Below are positions 1 to 13,800 of a stretch of DNA of 64,000 nucleotides, piece by piece. Positions within the stretch are counted from its first letter, which is position 1, and every line of letters begins with the position of its first letter. The stretch is from Watersipora subatra (Eukaryota; Bryozoa; Gymnolaemata; Cheilostomatida; Watersiporidae). The notes below the pieces were generated by a model. It saw only the letters and a list, made by a program, of their open reading frames with translations. It was not told where the DNA came from and did not search any database. A program made the position numbers and the translations under genes. Where the stretch lies: NCBI RefSeq assembly GCF_963576615.1, contig NC_088708.1, positions 3,782,001 to 3,846,000 of the forward strand, written 5' to 3'.

Positions 1-1650
1 CTGAATCGGTTTAAAAACACAGATATTTCGAACGGATTTTATTTTATTGCTTATGATTGTTATTTCGTTAAATCACCAATAGTCGCTGATGTTCAATTTT
101 AGTTTGGTTACTATTACTATATAAATTTTCAACAATACAAGTTTTTAAGCCAAGATAGCCACGTATAGCCTAGAATCTGTAGATCTTTAGCTAGCTTGAC
201 TTTGGTATATAGGTTGAATGAATACGTAGGTCTTTATCTTGACTCTGATATATAGATTGATTAAGATTGGGGATGGATAAAAGCACCCACAAGCTCATTG
301 AGATTAAATGTTGTACAATGTTGCTAGGTTACTATAAAAAGAAGCGTGATCATGTAGCATGAAAAAAGATGGCGCTCAAATAGTTACGTAGATAACTGAC
401 CTTGACCATTCTAGAAGTAATATAATTCAGTAGTGGTACGCAATACGCAAGCGTATTGCGTATAAACTAACGGACAATAACATAGAGTTAATAGTAATAC
501 GTTGTTTGTACACTTATTTTTCGTCTATGGACTATAAAGCCATCTATCTGCAGCTGCTAGGAAACGGTCGCAAACAACATGACAGTGCCGTTTTACAATC
601 AGAATCAATGAAACACTTGTTTTCTTGGCTATCTCGTGTCAACGTCTATCAGTGAAAGATTCGCACAAAATTTTTAACAGAACTTTTTGAAATATTAAAC
701 ATCAAGAAAATATTTAAAACTCGATTGTTCGTTCTATAACTCATCATTTTACGATGACTTGAAAAATACATTAATCAATGTTAGCATAAGCATCACAAAT
801 AAGGTAGGCAAAGCATATTATTATCATATTATTTATCACGCAACTTTGCTATCACATTAACAAGTTACCATGACATATCACTTATCAATTTTAAATAGTA
901 GAAACAAAAACTGATACATTCTTCACTTTTTCCAATTTCTGTTGCAATGACTTAGGCACAGTTAAATCAGTATTTAGCGTTGGCTTTTCGCAATTTATTA
1001 TGTTTTATGTATCTATTTTGGCACAATAAATACATGAATAGCTAAAACGACATACTCAATTTAAAAAGGTAGTGATGCTTAGGTATAATACCTGTACTTC
1101 ACAGACGATGTTTCTAGAAGCTTAAAGAAAGCGCTTCCATCTATAAATAATACAACAGAACATCTTTGTTCACTAGCACACTGGACACTGAGTGAGTTTT
1201 ATTGTAAATTTAAAAGAAAAGTTAAAACGATCTTAATTTTATACAAAAAACAAAAAAAAATTTATAAAAAAATTAATTATTGGTTTTTGCCTAGATGGCT
1301 GCTGCAACCAGGTTTAATGTGCTAAGTAAAAAACATAGCCAATAAAGTACTGCAGTTCAATATAAGCTGAGCTGCTTATAATTAATTTATGTAAAGGTCT
1401 ATTCAAGATATTTTACAGTGCAAATAAATAAATTAAATTGTTTAAATACTAAATAATTTGTAATTTTATATTGTATATATATATATATATAACCAAATAC
1501 AGTAAAGATTATTTCATCACTGATTGTGTGTTTGCAAAAAATATCGGCAAGAGCAAACTACAATTATGTTGTTGCAGATTTGTTTCTGCTAAACAATTTA
1601 AGATAACTAGATATTTTATTTGAAAGTTTAATTTTAGTTCTCTAATTGTG
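1..1650. other. 5' flank of the phospholipase gene
   Basis: No gene is seen here. The stretch is AT-rich, with a short (AT)n run near 1474-1490 and A/T homopolymers around 1240-1275. It must contain the promoter and 5' UTR of the phospholipase gene, and possibly a non-coding first exon, but no TATA box or initiator could be assigned with confidence. Confidence 0.4.
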
Positions 1651-1884
1651 ATGGGTGCTCAAAAAAGCAAAACTGCACCCCAAGATGTGGTCGATACTTC
1701 AAATAAAAGGCTAGCAACTATTTCTCAGCCAGCACGCGCACAAGTCATGTCTACTGCTCAAGAGATGGATGAAAAAGCCAAGCAGATTGCTGAAATATCT
1801 TACAAAGATTATGATTATCCCTTCGAAAATCTAGTTTTTGAAGGAGGCGGAGCTAAAGGTCAAGTTTATATTGGGTGCCTACAA
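1651..1884 (+). CDS. Phospholipase exon 1 (residues 1-78)
   Basis: Starts with ATG and carries the myristoylation signal and GGGAKG. It ends ..CTACAA before GTAAGT, phase 0. A second in-frame donor lies 27 bp downstream at 1912. Confidence 0.85.
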
Positions 1885-4800
1885 GTAAGTTCACTATACT
1901 TTTCTTTACAGGTAAGTCCACAATACTCTTATCTACAACTATGCTTGCTGTATTTTCATCTATAGGTAAGTCCACTATATTTTGATCTACAAGTAAGTCT
2001 ACTATACTTTCATCTACAGGTAAGTCTACTATGCCGTCATTGTTGCTTTTTCACTCTTTATTTTTTCAAGACATAACATACTAAAAAACTATGTATTTCT
2101 ATGCTACACTACAAATGACCTAAAGATAGCTTGACTTTCTTTTCTTATTGAAACAGTAAAAAATTAGAGACTAACTCGTAAGTTTTACTATGCAAGGAAA
2201 TCAGAGAGAATTTATGGATCATGAATGAACAAGACAGACATAAATGGTTTACTGCAATGGAGTAGACATAGTTAGAGGGTTTTGTGTTGCAGGTTTGGGA
2301 AGAATTGCAAATCAAACCAAAAAGAGTTGCTGGAGCAAGCGCTGGTGCTCTCTGTGCAGCTCTCACCGCAGTCGGTTTTTCTGCAGAAGAAATGAGAGGA
2401 GTTTTAGAGATTGACTTAGATTCAGTACTGATGGGTTAGATTATAAAGTCTATTTTCTCTACGTTGTTGTAGATCAAACATCACAGCACCTAAATTCAAT
2501 TTTTAATTTAATTACAGACATAGAACCACTAAAAATATCACTAGATTAGATGTACAGGCTCATTGTCTTGTGATTATTGCATTTTCATTGTTAAAGCAGC
2601 TTTATTGCAGTAATAATTTTATAAACAAGATAAATTAATTGTTTGTAGATCACAGCTGTGGATTCTGCAGCTTGTTGCCAAATCTAATTCGCAACTTTGG
2701 TTGGAATCCAGGAAAACGGTTTCTGAGTACCATGGGTGAGCTTCTCGAACGAAAAGGCTATAATGCAGACGTAACCTTTAAGGAAGTAAGCAATGTACTA
2801 TATATACTAGTTGAAGTTAAACAGTCAGATCTTTTATGTCAGTATTTACTCTTTGTATGTACTTACCGTATACTCTTTCTCGCTTTCATTTATTTACATT
2901 CTATTTTTAGCTTTACGCAAAAAGCGGAGTGGAGTTGTGTGTTACTGCAGTAAATGTAAATATGCTTTCCGTTGAATACTTTCATCCCAAGACGACTCCC
3001 CGTATGCCCATTCGATTGGCTGTGCGAATGTCATTATCTATACCTGGTATGTACCATCACTCTTACTCAACATAACTTGTATTTCACTTCACAATGTCTG
3101 ACTAGAGATAAAAACATACAGTAGTTGGCAATAGGCCAGAGTTACTCAAGTCACTGGGTGCTCATTGTATGAAGAATGTTCACTAGCATTGTGCCTGTGC
3201 ACTGCAAGTTGTTTAGATGCCTGGGGCACTCACGATGAGTGAGCTACGGTTCTGTACAAATACATATCAATCTAACTATTTTCTACCAAGAGAGTTGTTA
3301 GTTGTTTTGCATGTCTGCTACTGATAGTCGAATTGTTGAAGGCTTTTTAGGTTGGACTCGGTTTACTCCCTGAGGCTAATTCTATGAATTAATTTGCCAA
3401 ACTTTAGCAGTTGTTTGGTTTTCTGTTTGTAAAGCCAAAGACAGAGGAAGGTAATCTGAAAAACAGTATTGTAACTAATACAACACTAAATCATCTCTGT
3501 TCACCACCACATCTATGTACTTGCCTAGCAAGGCTCACACTCTGTCTCTAAGTGCCAGCTTTACTCTCTGCTCACATTCAATATATGTTCTAAGCATAAT
3601 GCATGTACAATGCTTGCTCTAGCAAGGACATTTTATGTGACGCTTTAGTAAGTACATTCTATGTGATTCCAAGTCATATATAATATGTGAGTCTCTAGTG
3701 AGTACATGGTATGTGATTCTTTAATTGTTTAGAAGGTACATTCAAAGTGAGTTTGTAGTATGTAAATTCTATGTGAGTCTTTCATATGTAAATTCTATTT
3801 TATGTGTATTTACTTGTCAACACCCTATCTTTGTATGTCATTGACCTCCTAGGTACATGTATAGACTGTTGCATCACAAACAACCTTTGTATTCTACCTA
3901 TGAACTACACCCATGTACTTTACCTGTAGACTTTACTGAAAGACTTTGCTAACGGACTCTATCTATAGGCTTTAATTGTGGAGTCTCTATCTGTGAACTT
4001 GACTTGTGGGCTCTACCTGTGAACTCTACCTATCTATCGATATACTTTACCTGCATGCTCTGTCCTGTATCAAAGTATTTTAGCTGATTCCTTCATGCTT
4101 ATTTATATTTTGCAAAATGCAGGAATTTTTGAGGCTGTCAAGTTGAAAAATGGTTTGGGGCAGACAGATGTATACATTGACGGAGGACTTGTGTGCAATT
4201 ACCCGATACACGCTTTTGATGGTAAGCTTCTTACGACATTTTCCTCCTTCCATTCTTATCAAAGTATAGAATGTGGTAAGGTTACACTCTGTGATAAAGT
4301 GTGGTGTAAGCATGATACAACTTGTGATCAAAGGTGCGGTATCAGGGGTGATACAGGCTCAATAAAGGGTAAAATATCAAAAATTACATCGGTGTAATAA
4401 AGAAAGAGTGTGATAAAGGGTGTGATACTAGATAAGATATACATGTAGGGCATGTGATATGGGTGTACTCTTTTGTAACAGGGGTGGTGATAAAGGGTGT
4501 GATACTAGATAAGATATACATGTATGGTATGTGATATGGATTTACTCTTTTGTAACAGGTGTGGTGATAAAGGGTGTGATACTAGATAAGATATACATGT
4601 ATGGTATGTGATATGGATTTACTCTTTTGTAACAGGTGTGGTGATAAAGGGTGTGATACTAGATAAGATATACATGTATGGCATGTGATATGGATGTACT
4701 CTTTTGTAACAGGGGTGGTGATAAAGGGTGTGATACTAGATAAGATATACATGTATGGTATGTGATATGGATTTACTCTTTTGTAACAGGGGTGGTGATA

Positions 4801-7800
4801 AAGGGTGTGATACTAGATAAGATATATATGTATGGTATGTGATACGGATGTACTCTTTTGTAACGGGGTGGAGATAAAGGGTGTGATACTAGATGAGATA
4901 TACATGTATGGTATGTGATATGGATGTACTCTTTTGTAACAGGGGTGGTGATAAAGGGTGTGATACTAGATAAGATATATATGTATGGTATGTGATATGG
5001 ATTTACTCTTTTGTAACAGGGGTAGTGATAAAGGGTGTGATACTAGATAAGATATACATGTATGGTATGTGATACGGATGTACTCTTTTGTAACGGGGTG
5101 GTGATAAAGGGTGTGATACTAGATGAGATATACATGTATGGCATGTGATATGGATGTACTCTTTTGTAACAGGAGTGGTGATAAAGGGTGTGATACTAGA
5201 TGAGATATACATGTATGGTATGTGATATGGTTGTACTCTTTTGTAACAGGGTGGTGATAAAGGGTGTGATACTAGATAAGATATACATGTATGGTATGTG
5301 ATATGGATGAACTCTTTCGTAACGGGGTAGTGATAAATGGTGTGATAGTAGATAAGATATACATGTATGGTATGTGATATGGTTGTACTCTTTTGTAGCG
5401 GGGGTAGTGATAAAGGGTGTGATACTAGATGAGATATACGTACACGTATGGTATGGGATATGCTCTTATGTAGGCTCATGATTAAAACATATATTGTAGG
5501 GTGGTGGTTGTCCATGAAAAAGGAAGACTCATTTCTAAACCGAATTCAGCCCTTAAGTAAGCTGCGTCAGCTCATGGACAAAAAAGAGAGGTTTGGAAAG
5601 TTTAACGACAAAACGTTAGGATTCGTGGTAGTAAGTGTCAATATTGCACTTACAATCGATTGTTTTATCATTATTTATCTTATGCATCTTACCAATGGAA
5701 GCTCAAATATGTGAAGCTCATTCTGTCAGCCAGAACCATCTAATCTGATCCATCTGTTTTAAGCTGAATAAAGCTGTTTAAAATGCTATGGTAAATGCGA
5801 CAATATATCATAGGATTGTATTGCAGCACTTATACCCACATGCCCTGATATAACTAACAGATTGTATGAGCCCTCAGTCATATATTAAGAAAGGCTCATT
5901 GTATTCGTTCTTATTTTTGCAGTACTCGGCTCTTGAGCAGGATCTTATGCAGACCGAGCTCGACACAATTGCTGGTCTGGATATCTCTGACAGGCCACAT
6001 GGTTCAAAACTTTTCAAGTAAGTTGCAACTGCAATAAATTCAATCATGCCATGTCATGCCATGGTCATCCATTTTCGCATCGACCACAATAACCACGAGA
6101 CTATTTTAAATGCCTCTCTCTTAGATGTTAATAAGTTGGTATCTACCTCACCTACCTGTAATACTAAAATGTAATAATAATAATATATAAATATATCAGT
6201 ATTTACAGTGAGCATCCTTCCTTGTTAAAGCTCAACATTAAAAATTTGTGATTTAATGTGAATGCAATAGTTGGGTCTTTCCATTTGCTAACTAGAAAGT
6301 CACATGCTAAAATAACATTATAACTGAAATGAATAACAAACAAAATGTATAACTTCAAACATACTGTAAAATGCTACAAACCACTGACTCCATAATGAAA
6401 TGCCACCGTGGAAAGACATTCACATCATGCATTCTATCCCAGCTTCAGTTTGACGATGCTGAATTCCTCCATGGTGCTATGCTGAGGTTTTAAGATCACC
6501 TACTAGTGAATAGGTACAACTGTTTGTTCTCTGCGTATGATGTAGTGACTTGTGTAGTTTCCAGCTATCTCTGCGTATCATGTAGTGACTTGTGTAGTCT
6601 CCAGCTATCTCTGTGTATGATGTAGTGACTTGTGTAGTTTCCAGCTATCTCTGCATATGATGTAGTGATTTGTGTAGTCTCCAGCTATCTCTGCGTATCA
6701 TGTAGGGACTGGTGTAGTCTCCAGCTATCTCTGTGTATGATGTAGTGACTTGTGTAGTCTCCAGCTATTTCTGTGTATGGTGTAGTGACTTGTGTAGTCT
6801 CCAGCTATCTCTTTGTATAGGGTAGTGACCTTTGTAGTCTCCAGCTATCTCTGTGTATCATGTAGTGACTTGTGTAGTCTCCAGCTATCTCTGTGTATAG
6901 TGTAGTAAGTTGTGTAGTCTCCAGTCTTTTCTGCGTATAGGGTAGTGACTTGTGTAGTCTCCAGCTATCCTTTTGTATAGTGTAGTGAGTTGTACTTCAG
7001 GAGCAGATCGGATGCCCTTCAATACAAGGAGAAAGCTCTGAAGGAACATGAGATATTTCTTAGAGCTTTAGACAAGTTTTTGAAGGTTTGTTTTTTACAT
7101 TCCTCACTTTGCTTTTTAAGGTTTCAAAAATTTGTAGATGTGAATTGCGTAAGGTTTGGTTAAGCCTAAGATGCGAGTCAAGATAAGAAATGTTTTAGCA
7201 TGTTATTTGTGTGACACAACCCATTTGTACTGTCTGCTCAGCATAATTTCAGCTTACAGTGTAGCTGTGGTATACTTAGTATTTTATGTTCGATTGAATT
7301 CTTATGGGCTGCTTTGAAACACTTTGTCCAACATGTCTTCTCACCACTCATTTCTTTGCTATTGATTTTGGTTTAGCTCGTTAGATTGATAAATCAAACT
7401 GGGCAGGTATAAAAAGCTGCTTGTATTTTTTTTGCACTATTAATTTGTGTCTTCTAACAGCCTTGTTTTGATGTGGAAGTTCTCTGCTGGGTGTTTGACA
7501 TACGTTCGAAGTGCCTGTGCTTATTTAAAACAAAATGGTATCACCTCTTCTTACATGATTGATTCTCATAACCACATTTAAGTTCGTATTATTTCATTCA
7601 AATGAGCAATTCAACTATTTATCTATGTACAGCATCAAAATTATTAACACTTATATAAACCTGCAAGTGTATTTTTATCAATATTTTTAGTAGATATTGT
7701 AAATCGCTTTTTCTCTGTTGGCTGACAAATGCTGTACTCTGATCTCCATCAATGACAAAAAATTTTATCAAAATGTGTAAAACTCTGCACGGGGTGGAAA

Positions 7801-10800
7801 GAAATCTTGAAATTTTGATCACAATTAAGTTACGAGCATTGCAGAAATGTCGATCTCTTTAGTCATGTTAAAGTAGTGAGTTTAATTTTAGCTGAAGTTA
7901 AACTTTATGTATTTTTTTCATGACACAACCCACAGTTAATCTCTCTTTGACAGCATGTTGAGCTATTAACTCCGTGAGTTGTAGTTGCTGGTAGTAGCAG
8001 CTAGTAGTAGTTGTAGTAATGCTTTGCGTAACGCTGCTGGCTGATCTTGTCTAGGTGCTGATGGACCAAAACAATACACAGGTAAAGGGAGGTTAATCCA
8101 CCTAATAGCAAAGCTAGTCAATGGTTCTCCTCTGCTCCCTCAACATATTCCACCTCCAGTTTCTGTGCTATCCTTATATTTTCTCTTTCCGAATTTCATC
8201 TGTGAAGGTGTCTAAAAATCATGCTGTAAATGGAGATTACTTGCCTTCACCGACCATTGTATAACAAATTTCATATTGTTTGTCACTGGCAGAATATATT
8301 TGTCTAGCATTAAAAGTCTTCAAGCTCATCTTCAATTTGGCTGAATACAAAAAGCAATAATATGCCAAAAAGTCATAACCTCAAGAATGCACATCTATAC
8401 GTAAACTAGTTTATTAAAAACCATAAACAGCTAAAATAGTTTGGAGTTGATAACAGCATTCGTTTGACCTTAACATTGTCTACTATGCTATGTTGTTGTT
8501 CGCTTACATATGTCTACATATGACAACAACATGCTGCCGTATGTTGTTGTCAGCTTACATAGAGTAGAAAAAATGTGGTGAGTCTATAGCTGACCTATTT
8601 ACGGCTTATTTTACACTTTCTCTTCAACTACTTCCTTTTCGATCAATACTTTGGTTTAGCTACATAAATGATTAGTTTTGTGCATAAAATTTTTTTCAAA
8701 GAACTCGGTTTTTTTAGACATTGCGGGGAATGAACAAGAACTGCGATGACCACCACGTTGACGATGTGATAGACAAGTCAGAACTTCTGAAAGCCTTGCG
8801 CTTGGCGAAGGTTAGTAGCTAGCTCTATGAGCTAAAATGCTTTTTAATTCTTACAATTTTTTCTGACACCTTAATTTTTGATAACCAAGTGTAATGTTGA
8901 TTATATATATTGTGCCTCAAAGACATAGAGGTGTTGTCTCTAGAATCTAATGAGAGCAAAGAGTTTTTGTATAGTTTGTTAAACTAATCTAAACTGTAAT
9001 GCAAACCATACTTTGTAAAACCATTTTATATGTTCTAGACCAGAAATAGCTCTTCATCAGCTCAAAACGAGTTTAGCGCTCATGATGTCGAGATACTGTT
9101 TGGACAAGAAGCCAACATCGACAATGTTTTCGATGAACTTGATGTAGACGGCAGCGGCTGCGTAAGCTTTACACTTTTCATGCTCTGACCATTCTGGTTC
9201 TTTTTACATCACCTCGTCTTTGCCTGAAGCTGATTTTGGACACAGACAATACAGACTAGTGAGTAGAATAGCATTTCTACCGAAGTTTTCGCTGGTGTTT
9301 CAGATAAGCTATGATGAGCTGGTTCTATTCATCGAGAGGGCTGGTATTGATATACAATCAAAGTTCCAAGGCTACGACAGACGAGAGCTTGGAAACCTGG
9401 GGCAGTATGTAATTGGCCTACAGGATACACTGCTGACCAATGTTAAAAAGATGTTTATTGAGGTGAGGAAAAAATGACTAATTTATTTGCCGAAGAGCTG
9501 TCTGTAAAAATAGTTTGTTAGCGAGACTAATGCTTATTAAACCACTTGTTATTTGTTGTCATTTTTACATCATATCGTTATAAGTCTGTTTTGGTAATTT
9601 TAATGCGGTAATTCTTTTTGCTCTCAGCTCTCCTATATCTGACTATTGGTTCTACCAGGATACAGCTGTTATCCAAGCTCTCTTGCATCTGACTACTGGT
9701 ACTGCTAGAGAGTACAGCTGTTATCCAAACTCTTTTGTATCTGACTACTGGTACTGCTAGAGTACAACTGTTATCCAAGCTCTTTTGTATCTGACTACTG
9801 GTACTGCTAGAGTACAGCTGTTATCCAAACTCTTTTGTATCTGACTACTGGTACTGCTAGAGTACAGCTGTTATCCAAACTCTTTTGCACCTTACTACTG
9901 ATACTGTTAGGGTACAGCTGTTAACCAAACTCTTTTGTATCTGACTACTGGTACTGCTAGAGTACAGCTGTTATCCAAACTCTTTTGTATCTGACTACTG
10001 GTACTGCTAGAGTACAGCTGTTATCCAAACTCTTTTGCACCTTACTACTGATACTGTTAGGGTACAGCTGTTAACCAAACTCTTTTGTATCTGACTACTG
10101 GTACTGCTAGAGTACAGCTGTTATCCAAACTCTTTTGCGCCTTACTACTGATACTGTTAGGGTACAGCTGTTAACCAAACTCTTTTGTATCTGACTACTG
10201 GTACTGCTAGAGTACAGCTTTTATCCAAACTCTTTTGTATCTGACTACTGGTACTGCTAGAGTACAGCTGTTATCCAAACTCTTTTGCACCTGACTACTG
10301 ATACGGTTAGGGTACAGCTGTTAACCTAACTCTTTTACATCTGAATACCAGTACTGCTAGGTTACATCTGTTATCCAAACTCTCTTGCAATTAAAAACCG
10401 GTACTGCCAAGGTACAGCTGTTATCCAAACTCTCTCGCATCTGAAAACCAGCACTGCCAGAGTACAGCTGTAATCCAAACTTTCTTGCATCTGAAAACCA
10501 GCACTGCCAGAGTACAGCTGTTTTCCAAACTCTCTTGCATCTGAATACCGGTACTGCCAGGGTACTCTCCTATAACTGAAACTATCCTTCGTGCAACTTT
10601 AAACCAACAAATGCTGTTAACATATGTTTGTAGGAGAGAGACATTGACAGGACGGTTGGTATCAACACCGACTACATTGAAACTACCGATTTTGCTATGG
10701 AACAAGTTGACAGAGAGTTCTGCTATGAGGTGAGAGGATGGCTGCCAGACCAACATCATCTTTTCTAAAATTGAAAGAAAAGATGAGATATTGATGATCT

Positions 10801-13800
10801 TTTGTCAAAACTTTCATGCTGCACGAGTATATCAGCATTTGCCTCTGCCAGAGCATCTAAAGTCAGTCAGGAAGCTAAAAATTAACCAAAGGAGGCGTAC
10901 CCACACAGATGTTTTAGCCCGAGAGTTTGTGAAAGAGCTTTCACCCAAATTCATCATTTTTCTTGACATTACATTAAATTTAATTTTTTGAATCACGTTG
11001 CTCATTCACTGAACTTTTGTGCACTTTTAAAATCGAAAGAAGATAATACATTAAAAATTTACTATCAATAGAAAAGAAAGAAAAAATAGGTGTAAACTCT
11101 TGATATTTGTATTTTAGAGAGGCAGAAGGGCAACTATTTCATTCTTAAGACACTACGTTGATAAGCATAATCCTCCAAGAAAGGTGCAATCAGAGCCACT
11201 ACATCCAAAACCTAATGAAGGGATAACCGGCATCTCTACAAAGTTGTTAGCGCCTCCTATTGGTGAAGCAGCGGCGCTGCCCTTACCCACAGGTATGCTC
11301 TCTTTGGCACTCATCAGTGACTTATGTCTTAACCAAAATACAACACATTTGAGGAAGCTTCAGATTTAATATTCCGTTGTTTACTATTTTACTTTGGCCA
11401 GGATGCATTGAGTCTCAATAGGCTCAGGCCAATCAAGTAACCAGCACTGCGTTTATCACTTCTATTGAAAAGAAGTTAGCTTTTTTAATTTTACTTTTAA
11501 TAATAATACTTTTTTAATAATATCTTCTAATACCGTTTTAATTTACTTTGATTTAATTTTTAACTTTTAGCATTTTAACGCAGTCGATGGGAAGAGTAAA
11601 GTCTGTTGTAGTCCTAGTGATTTATAAAACAAGTGTTTTGGTAATTAGGTCCATATGACATGATAGTACATACATGTACATCTATCTGGACATACATGTA
11701 CAGCTACATGTACATGTATGTACATAATAGTACATATATTTGTGTGACACAACACATTTGTACTGTCTGCTCAGCATAATTTTAGCTTACATTGTAGCTG
11801 TGGTATAAGTAGTATTTTCTGTTCGGTTGAATTGTTATGGGCTGCTTCGAAACACTTTGTCCAACATGTCTTCTCACCACTCATTTCTTTGCTATTGATT
11901 TTGGTTTAGCTCGTTAGATTGATAAATCAAACTGGGCAGGTTTAAAAAGCGGCTTATACTTTTTTTGCATTTTTATCTTGTCATCTAACAGCATTGTTTT
12001 GATGTGCTTATTTAAAACAAAATGGTATCACCTCTTCTTACATGATTGATTCTCATAACCACATTTAAGTTCGTATTATTTCATTTAAATGAGCAATTTA
12101 ACTATTTATCTATGTACAACAATAAAATTATTAACACTTGTGGATATTGTGAATCGCTTTTTCTCTGTTGGCTGACAAATGCTGTACTCTAATCACCATC
12201 GATGACAAAATTTTTTTATCAAAAAGTGTAGAGCTCTGCACGGGATGGAGAGAAATCTTGAAACTTTGATCACAATGAAGTTACGAGCATTGCAGAAATG
12301 TCGATCTCTTTAGTCATGTCAAAGTAGTGAGTTTAATTTTAGCTGAAGTTAAACTTAATGTATTTCTTTCATGACACAACCAACAGTTAATCTCTCTTTG
12401 ACAGCATGTTGAGCTATTAACTCCGGAAGGCTATGTACATACAGGATAGTACATACATACTCCGGAAGGATAGTACATACATGTACATCTAGCTGTCCGA
12501 CTAGCACCTAAAGATTGTAATATTTGATATTGCAGTTGGTTCTTTTCCTATCAGCTCTGTTCCTCTTCATGGTTATATTCACCTCAATTTGATTATCCCT
12601 TTTGAGCATGTAGCCTTTTTGCTATTGTTAGCTGGAAACATGTCTCCATTATGACCGTTCGAAGCCTATTTTCTTCCAAATCATTTGAACTTCTACCATA
12701 TTGCACTCATTGGCCCTGTGCTTCAAAAGACTACTCATGTTGCTTATACAAGCCCAGTTTGGTTTAGATTATGCAATACTTTACATTCTGGCATAGGCGC
12801 TGCAGGAGTGCACCCTAGGATTGGAGTTTGTAATAAAAACTGTTAAAAATAACTGGGCATAATAATATAAATATTAGTTGCAGGCAAACAACTATTTCTT
12901 CTCTATTTTGCAGTAGATGCTCCTATAGCATCTACTGTATTTGTAATTGCTGCCAACATAACCTCACTAAGTTGATCAAGTGAATAATTGATGCTCTAGC
13001 TTCAGGTTTAACTTTATCTGCAGCCATGATGCTCTCCACAATATTCACTGTGACTTTGATGTCTCTCATGCAAATCTCATAGCATTGACTCAATTATGTT
13101 ATAGATACATTCCTTCTCTCACTAGTCTTTTCAGCCAATTGAAAAGTTGTGCTCTCATGAGAATTGCAAAGCTTCCTGTCCGCCACGGTTGAAGCCTCAA
13201 TTCTGTGTTTGTTAAAATAAACGACACACAACTATAATTTTAATGTTCCAGGTAGAAAGGATGCAGCAATAACTCTACCTCCCATCAGAGGGAAAGAAGG
13301 TAGGAAAGCTTGTAATTTATTTCATGAGTGTGCTTTACCTTGACGGTCGTACTAGATGTTAGTTGGCACTTAATGTTAATGTACATTCTACTAAGTGTGA
13401 GGTAGTGGCACTTGATGAACACTACAAAGAATAATGTTCTGGTGTGCACTCATTCCCAATTCTGAATTGGAAAGATTTGAAGTTGGTCTCTTTGGGCTTC
13501 ATTTGAGGATGTGAAACTAACAAAATAGTTAATACCCACATAATGAGGCAAGGAGGTAGTGCTATACATTTTGTAAAAGCGAAAATCTGTACAAGTTTGT
13601 GCAAAAAAAAGTTAATTTCAGAAAATAAATTTTAGCTGATTCACCTTACTGTATTTGTACCACATAAAATTGATATTTTGATCATGAAGCAAAACAATTG
13701 GTTCAATGCACAGACTAGTTTACTCGCCATAAAATGGAGTTGTCTTTCCTGTTAAATGTAAAGGTAACTAGAATATGTTGTTCATGTTTCAGAATTCATG

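Noticed and set aside
5003..5515. A 170-codon minus-strand frame
   Set aside because: It lies in the 77-bp minisatellite of a plus-strand intron; the frame shifts between units and its content is only the repeat.
10421..10759. A 112-codon minus-strand frame
   Set aside because: It overlaps phospholipase exon 12 on the opposite strand and the 50-bp array; the plus-strand exon has domain and phase support.
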